From Ectobius pallidus (taxonomy: Eukaryota; Arthropoda; Insecta; Blattodea; Ectobiidae): a stretch of DNA of 64,000 nt. Below the pieces are notes generated by a model. It was not told where the DNA came from. It worked only from the letters and a program-made list of their open reading frames with translations, and searched no databases. Positions 58,826 through 64,000 of the stretch are shown piece by piece (position 1 is the stretch's first letter; every line of letters begins with the position of its first letter). The DNA lies in the NCBI GenBank assembly GCA_964059195.1, contig CAXKWD010000006.1:174094825-174158824 (forward strand), read 5' to 3'. A program made the position numbers and the translations under genes.

Positions 58826-59652
58826 CATGGGCGTACGGTGGGGGAGGGTTGAGGGGGTTAGAACCCCTCCCGAAATATCTGCGTGGTAATTTTATTATAT
58901 TTTCTTACATAACACAGCATTATTCCAAAAACTCTTGTAAATTTCTATTTCTCATTAATGATTCTATACTCTTGCAATTTATTTAATAATAATGTAGGCC
59001 TACATATTTAATCACAAGAGGAAATTACCTGAAATAACTTCTACTGTAGAGGAAAGCATAGGCCTATTGTTATTGAATAATTTATTAATACTGGTGGGTT
59101 TTTAATTTTTTACTTATAACAGTGACGCGTTACTGATAAACAAAATTTCCTTTGGGATTTCTCATAAATGGTTCGATAACCTGGATATTTATGTGTGATC
59201 GGTTGGATATCAGCTTTCAACACGTAAAACCAAATTTTGTGGAATGGACTTAGCTCCAGAAACCAGCACGAGTAGTTAAATGAAATTACTACGTCTGCAA
59301 TCAACTTACCGATATAAAAACAACAGAATATAGATACAATGATTCAAAGTGCTCTGTATAAAGAAATCATGTGGATTATAGCCCATAATGTTTATTATAT
59401 CCTACAGTAGGCCTACTATGATAATTTCTCAAAAGAAAGGCTTTATTTATAGACTGTTTAAAAGAAGAAATGGACAGATAGGTCTACCTAAAAGAAATGG
59501 ACAGTTTGAAATACTGTGCTGCATAACAAACATATTATTTATAGTGTACTAATATAACTGTTTAGTTACTAAAAATAGTGTATTAAGTTACATGGAGCTG
59601 AGACAAAATTATATTCAACCCCCTCCAAACAGATTTCACCGTACGCCCCATG
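58826..59652. mobile_element. Non-autonomous hAT-like element, 827 bp, 8-bp TSD
   Basis: Tips CATGGGCGTACGGTG (left) and CACCGTACGCCCCATG (right), with one extra base on the right, flanked by perfect CCATAAGC at 58818-58825 and 59653-59660. The next bases (gagggggttagaacccctcc; aaccccctcc) are G/C-rich on both sides. No transposase. It inserted beside the family B fragment. Confidence 0.8.
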
Positions 59653-59660
59653 CCATAAGC

Positions 59661-59917
59661 TATTACACTCTGAATGAAGGTAAAGTAAGTACTTCGCAAG
59701 TGATAAGCTGGTAACACATACTTAAGATTTCTTATTAAATAAATGGTGCAAAAATATGTTGCACAAACTTTCTCGCATATACGTGTTAAAGGCTAGCACA
59801 GAAAAAAGTAAATTATAAAGGCAATTAAATTTTATTTTTTACATTTTCATAAAATTAACAAGTACCTAAAACAGAGAGCACCAGGGTCGATCTTTATGTT
59901 CAATGCTTTTACCTTTA

Positions 59918-59964
<47 letters not shown>

Positions 59965-60059
59965 CTTGGGGTTTGCAAGTTTTCCTCAATCTCAAAGGCA
60001 AAAATGCAGGATAAATTTAGATATGCTGCACGTATGAGTTATTACAAGAGCCTACTGGT
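59661..60059. other. No gene recognised; (AAT)n at 59917-59961
   Basis: AT-rich, with one microsatellite of about 15 AAT units. Confidence 0.5.
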
Positions 60060-60135
60060 AAATTTGGATGGCCACGAGGTTTGATTTGAACCCAGGACCT
60101 CTTCCCTATTACCCTATACCACCTCGCTCTAATTG
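60060..60135 (-). mobile_element. tRNA-like SINE head
   Basis: The minus strand has GAGGTGGTATAGGG as a box A-like piece and GGTTCAAATCA as box B, about 35 bases apart. The body is not recognised, so it may be a relic. Confidence 0.4.
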
Positions 60136-60242
60136 CCTGTAACGTGGACTAATCGAAGGGGTGACTCACTTGAAGGTTGACATCCGCCCTACAAATAGAC
60201 AATAGATTCGCCCAGCGTCTACGTGAGCAGCGACAGTAAAAT

Positions 60243-60708
60243 AGTACATTGCGATACAAGTGCCGTAAGCAGTGCATACGGATCGAGGAAAGAGTTTTTT
60301 CAATTCCCGAGATCCGTTATACGCTTACGGCACGAGTATTGCATGCTATTTTTGGCACGATGATTATTTATATCAATTTAATTATATTAATCGAGATATT
60401 AGCTGAAAATATTAAGTAGGCCTATATACACTATTGAAGATGGATGTTATATTTCAGAAAATGATTCTCAGTTGTTGGTTGTTATGGGAACCGAATATTT
60501 GTCCTGTTAAATCGCCACAAACTAGGGGGCCTTGGTCCATAAAGGCTTGTATTATGATGGTTTTACTTACGGCACTTGTGCTCTTTGTAATTTTTACCGC
60601 ACGGAAATTTATTTTGTTTCCATAGCAACAAGATTGCGTGCGGGAATGTCAAGTTACGATCCACGGCAACAATATTCGTAAGTACCACTAATTAGTTACG
60701 TCGTGCAA
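60243..60708 (-). mobile_element. Family C element, full length
   Basis: Reverse copy of the 30569-31035 type, flanked by AAAAT (60238-60242 and 60709-60713), the complement of ATTTT. The hairpin 60243-60355 pairs gtgccgtaagc with gcttacggcac and cggatc with gatccg. Confidence 0.75.
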
Positions 60709-60915
60709 AAAATAATTTACTGTAACCTCAACTGAATCCTACGTTCTGTACGCACGTTTTCTCATCTCCTGATGACTTACATCCCATACACTGGTCACTA
60801 GCCTTATTGTGAACTATAGTAAATCTGCTCTTGGGCAGATAAATCTATATTAAACGAAATCTGAAAGTCATGCCCCTAGGTAGGCTACATAGCCACAAAC
60901 ACTGTCTTGGCTTAC

Positions 60916-60973
60916 CTCGGTGCTCCAGATTGGAATGTGTCCCAGCCTTCCAGGAAAGACGTACACCAGTCAT
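60916..60973 (-). other. Candidate first coding exon, minus strand
   Basis: From ATG (60971-60973, minus) an open stretch of 19 codons, MTGVRLSWKAGTHSNLEHR, reaches a good donor CCGAG|GTAAGC at 60916/60915. The upstream 60974-61110 would be leader and has short upstream frames. Nothing further is recognised to the left, so this is only a possibility. Confidence 0.2.
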
Positions 60974-61539
60974 CCACACAAACACTAACACACGAAGACT
61001 TTAAACAACAAATTCGACATTCAGATCAACAGAAACACACACTATTACACTAAAACTTTCCTACATTTGACGACAACAAACTGAACTTGACCCACTACCT
61101 GCCATCTTGGAATTCTAATCAGTTGAATCGATCGATCTTTGCATCATCGATCGAAAGGCTTAGGCTTTGCTAGAAGTTAGGGGCGTCACCGCTTCGATCA
61201 GTGGCGTCCCAATTCATTCCAATAGGTTTGTTCCCACAGTCAACTCATGTACAGTCATGTGCCAAGAGGCATGTCATTTTTCAGTGCACTCACATGACAG
61301 TATATGACTTAGCATCATTTTGCGGGCAAAGGCGCAATGTAGGGGGCCCTTCTCGCGATGTGAGCAGGCTTCCACGGACGGGTGATTTTTTTTCAGCAAA
61401 GCAGGTTGACCAACATGTGCAGTTAGGTTAGGAACAGTGATATTAATTTAGTAGGGCATTCTGAACTCTCCAGTTTCGTAAATGTACCATATTGTATCTC
61501 CTGAGAGGTTGGTTGTGTTTGTGAACCTGTTTCCCAGAA

Positions 61540-61640
61540 TTCTACGTTTTTTACTGGTGTGACGTCACACCTCTAAAGTCCAATCACGAATTTCTTCATC
61601 ATACGGAGATAAAAATATGGCGGAATTCACGTTACTTTTC
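61540..61640 (+). promoter_or_regulatory. Possible promoter-like cluster
   Basis: TGTGACGTCACA (CRE palindrome) at 61557-61568, CCAAT at 61580-61584 and an ATGGCGG in fair context at 61618. The frame from that ATG stops after 19 codons. A chance cluster is quite possible. Confidence 0.25.
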
Positions 61641-61753
61641 GCTAGATCGTGTTATAAAAGAAAGTGTATCGTTTAGGGTGGGTGGGTTGGACTACATCAT
61701 TCGTTCTCCTCTCCAGAGAACTATAACAAAATACGTGTGTTATTACTTATTAG

Positions 61754-62489
61754 TAGACTTCGGATTTTAGGTAAAAACCTATTTTAATCCTTAAGTGATA
61801 TATGGACGAAAACTTGTATATGCATGTTTCATAAGTGACCATGCCTAAAACTGATACTTTTATAGGACCTAAAACAGCCTATTTTTACGTTAGAGCCTAA
61901 TATTGTTTTTTTGCTTGTTTTTCCTCTGAAGTTCAAATTAAGTAATTTTTTGTTATAAATTCTAGCATTTATTTTCAGTTCGTTGTAAATGTTTAGCTCG
62001 GAATGTGCAGTACATGACACATTTGTGACGTGGTTAAATAGTAAGGAATGTTTCGTCTTCAATAGAAAAAATCTTTGAAATTTCCAAGAAAATGTAGTGT
62101 TTTTCTCCCACAACCACATCCAGTTGTTAAAAAAAAAAATAAAAAAAAATAGTTCTCTGAATCACAGAGGGATACAAGGGGTTGAATATGCTAACGTGTG
62201 TAGCTTCTGGGCGCAGGGATTACCGGTAGGTAGTAATACAGGCTCTAGTGTAATAGGTCTATTTAATTCTGTGTACCATAGGCCTATATCTGTGTTTTAT
62301 CATGATTATTGATTAGTGGCGACTTCAATAAATATAATATTCTGCAGTGCACTTGAGATATTTCAGAAAATTGGCAACTTAACAATTTTTAAGAGACTAT
62401 TTTACGATAAAAAGAACCTATTTTCCAATTTTTAGAGCCTATTTTAGGTACCTAAAAGGCATTTTAGCGACCTAAAAGTCCGAAGTCTA
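61754..62489. mobile_element. Non-autonomous hAT element, 736 bp
   Basis: Tips TAGACTTCGGATTTTAGG (left) and CCTAAAAGTCCGAAGTCTA (right), with a one-base length difference. The flanks are CTTATTAG (61746-61753) and CTTGTTAG (62490-62497), an 8-bp duplication with one change. Clustered acctatttt/agagcctatttt words lie near the ends. A partial copy is at 29164-29335. Confidence 0.8.
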
Positions 62490-62497
62490 CTTGTTAG

Positions 62498-63216
62498 GTG
62501 TTTTATGAAAAGAAAGTTGGTTTTTAAAATGGGCCCCCCTACAATGCGATTTTACCTTTTGCGGTAAAGAATTAATAAGCGATTTTAACTAAATAAGGTC
62601 TCTAATAATATTGAAGTTTGAATACTTGAAGCAATGAAGTAAGAGAAGTGCATTGCGCATGTCAGCTAGGTTTGTCACTGGACCACACAATGCGCCGAGT
62701 CAACAAACCTTCAGTTGTGTTGATAAACAACAGACAGACAATGGATATTAATGTATTGTTCAATTCGTTTCTAGGTTATAATAGGTTTCATAAAGCAAGG
62801 AAACAATGAGTTTTTAGTAATTCTGCTCGACAATGCACAATCGTTAGTAAAGTCTTTATTGTCTTCAAGTCATCTGCAGAGTAAAACAAAGAATAAATAA
62901 TAATAAAATTCCATCCCCTCTAGGAATCGAAACCAGTACATACTTTACTTTCTATTCCACTCACACGCCGCGTGTTTGATATTGACCAATAACGTTTTGC
63001 AATTCCTCGGATATAGACCAATCACGATCTTTTATCTTATAAAATGCTTGCAAGAATGCAATAATTTTATCACAGGTAATCCCACGAGAGTTTACGAGTT
63101 TATCGATAGATTCGCGACTGCAACTTATCAACTCGAGTTGGATTTATTAAGACTATTCCATGAATAAAAATGTAACGGATTATACAAATAACAATTACTT
63201 TCGTGCTTTGTTGTAT
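62498..63216. other. No gene recognised
   Basis: Unique-looking sequence. 62900-62940 (ccatcccctctaggaatcgaaaccag) has a reversed box B-like tcgaaacc and may be a tRNA-like relic. Confidence 0.35.
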
Positions 63217-63221
63217 AAAAT

Positions 63222-63711
63222 AGTATATTGCGATACAAGTGCCGTAAGCGGTGCATACGGATCGAGGAAAGAGTTTGAAAAAACGAGGCGCTTGCGCAGA
63301 GTTTTTTCAATTTCCGAGATCCGTTATACACTTACGGCACGAGTATTGCATGCTATTTTTTGCACGATGATTATTTATATCAATTTATATATATATTAAT
63401 TGAGATATTAGGTGAAAATATTATGTATATACATTATTGAAGATAGATGTTTATTTCAGAAAGTGATTCGCATATGTTGGTTGTTATGGGGACCGAATAT
63501 TTGTCCTGTTAGAGTCGCCACAAAGTAGGGGGCCTTGGTCCATAAAGGCTTGCATTATGATGGATTTACTTATGGCACTTGTGCTTTTTGTAATTTTTAC
63601 CGCACGGAAATTTGTTTTGTTTCCATAGCAACAAGATTGCATACGGGAATGTCAAGTTACGATTCACAGCAACAATATTCGTAAGTACCACTAATTAGTT
63701 ACGTTGTGCAA
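63222..63711 (-). mobile_element. Family C element, full length, close to 60243 copy
   Basis: Collinear with 60243-60708 at high identity. Left flank AAAAT (63217-63221), right flank AAAAAG. The hairpin arms have the same gtgccgtaagcggtgcatacgg core. A family D copy follows within 16 bases. Confidence 0.75.
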
Positions 63712-63726
63712 AAAAGATTATAAATA

Positions 63727-63983
63727 GCATTGTTCCCTAAACCCAAAATCAGCACCGACAAAGGACAGGTGTTCTTATAGTTGCGTGGTTTCCCCAGTGT
63801 TGCCGCTGTCATTCACCTCTTCTCAAGTGAAGTAAATGCTATGGTACGTATTTGGCAGCATTGTACTGGACTGCAGACGCCTAATTAGCTTTCTATTCAC
63901 TGTTTAACAGGTCGAAGAGGATTAGGGTGGAAGCAGGTAGAGGCAGTTCTTGGAAAATAAGTCTTTAAAAAGTGAGACCCAGT
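63727..63983 (+). repeat. Dispersed repeat family D, copy 2
   Basis: Matches 43813-44072. It runs close to the window end, so the right boundary is uncertain. Confidence 0.65.
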
Positions 63984-64000
63984 CTATAGTCAATGTACTT

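Overview
The window reads as AT-rich, gene-poor nuclear DNA of an arthropod, most likely an insect with a large, repeat-laden genome. The evidence is one intact BEL/Pao retrotransposon, many non-autonomous Helitrons and hAT elements, mariner-type transposase remnants, RTE/CR1-like LINE tails and several tRNA-derived SINEs. A cockroach or another polyneopteran is my guess from the general look of the repeats. No host gene was identified by name.

Layout. 1-5.6 kb: a cut-off Helitron, a small TIR element, a 22-bp minisatellite (2216-2948) and another Helitron. 5.7-10.5 kb: a long-TIR element holding a copy of repeat family B, two Helitrons, a SINE and a LINE tail. 10.8-14.0 kb: an imperfect tandem duplication carrying mariner transposase remnants, one unit interrupted by a family C element. 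14-33.8 kb: a mosaic of Helitrons, families B, C and E, SINEs, an 850-bp hAT element with a perfect 8-bp target duplication, and a 247-bp MITE sitting at a LINE 3' end. 33.87-42.14 kb: a complete BEL/Pao element with 923-bp LTRs that look identical, a CTTAT target duplication, a primer binding site and one uninterrupted 1746-residue Gag-Pol frame. 42.5-50 kb: a Helitron, a hAT element with a SINE nested in it, and large hairpins. 52.9-56.5 kb is the only stretch that looks like a host gene: a CpG-containing block with an RFX-type X-box and a strong splice donor, a 2.5-kb intron with a large fold-back, and a 76-codon candidate exon. 56.7-64 kb: a SINE made of two head-to-head tRNA-like modules, two more hAT elements, and families C and D.

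The window is best read as layered transposon insertions whose boundaries can still be seen. The most notable items are the retroelement that looks recently inserted, the inverted-tRNA SINE with 14-bp target duplications, family C with an empty-site comparison, and a roughly thirty-fold excess of the palindrome TAGGCCTA. Boundaries were read by eye; identity estimates are approximate.
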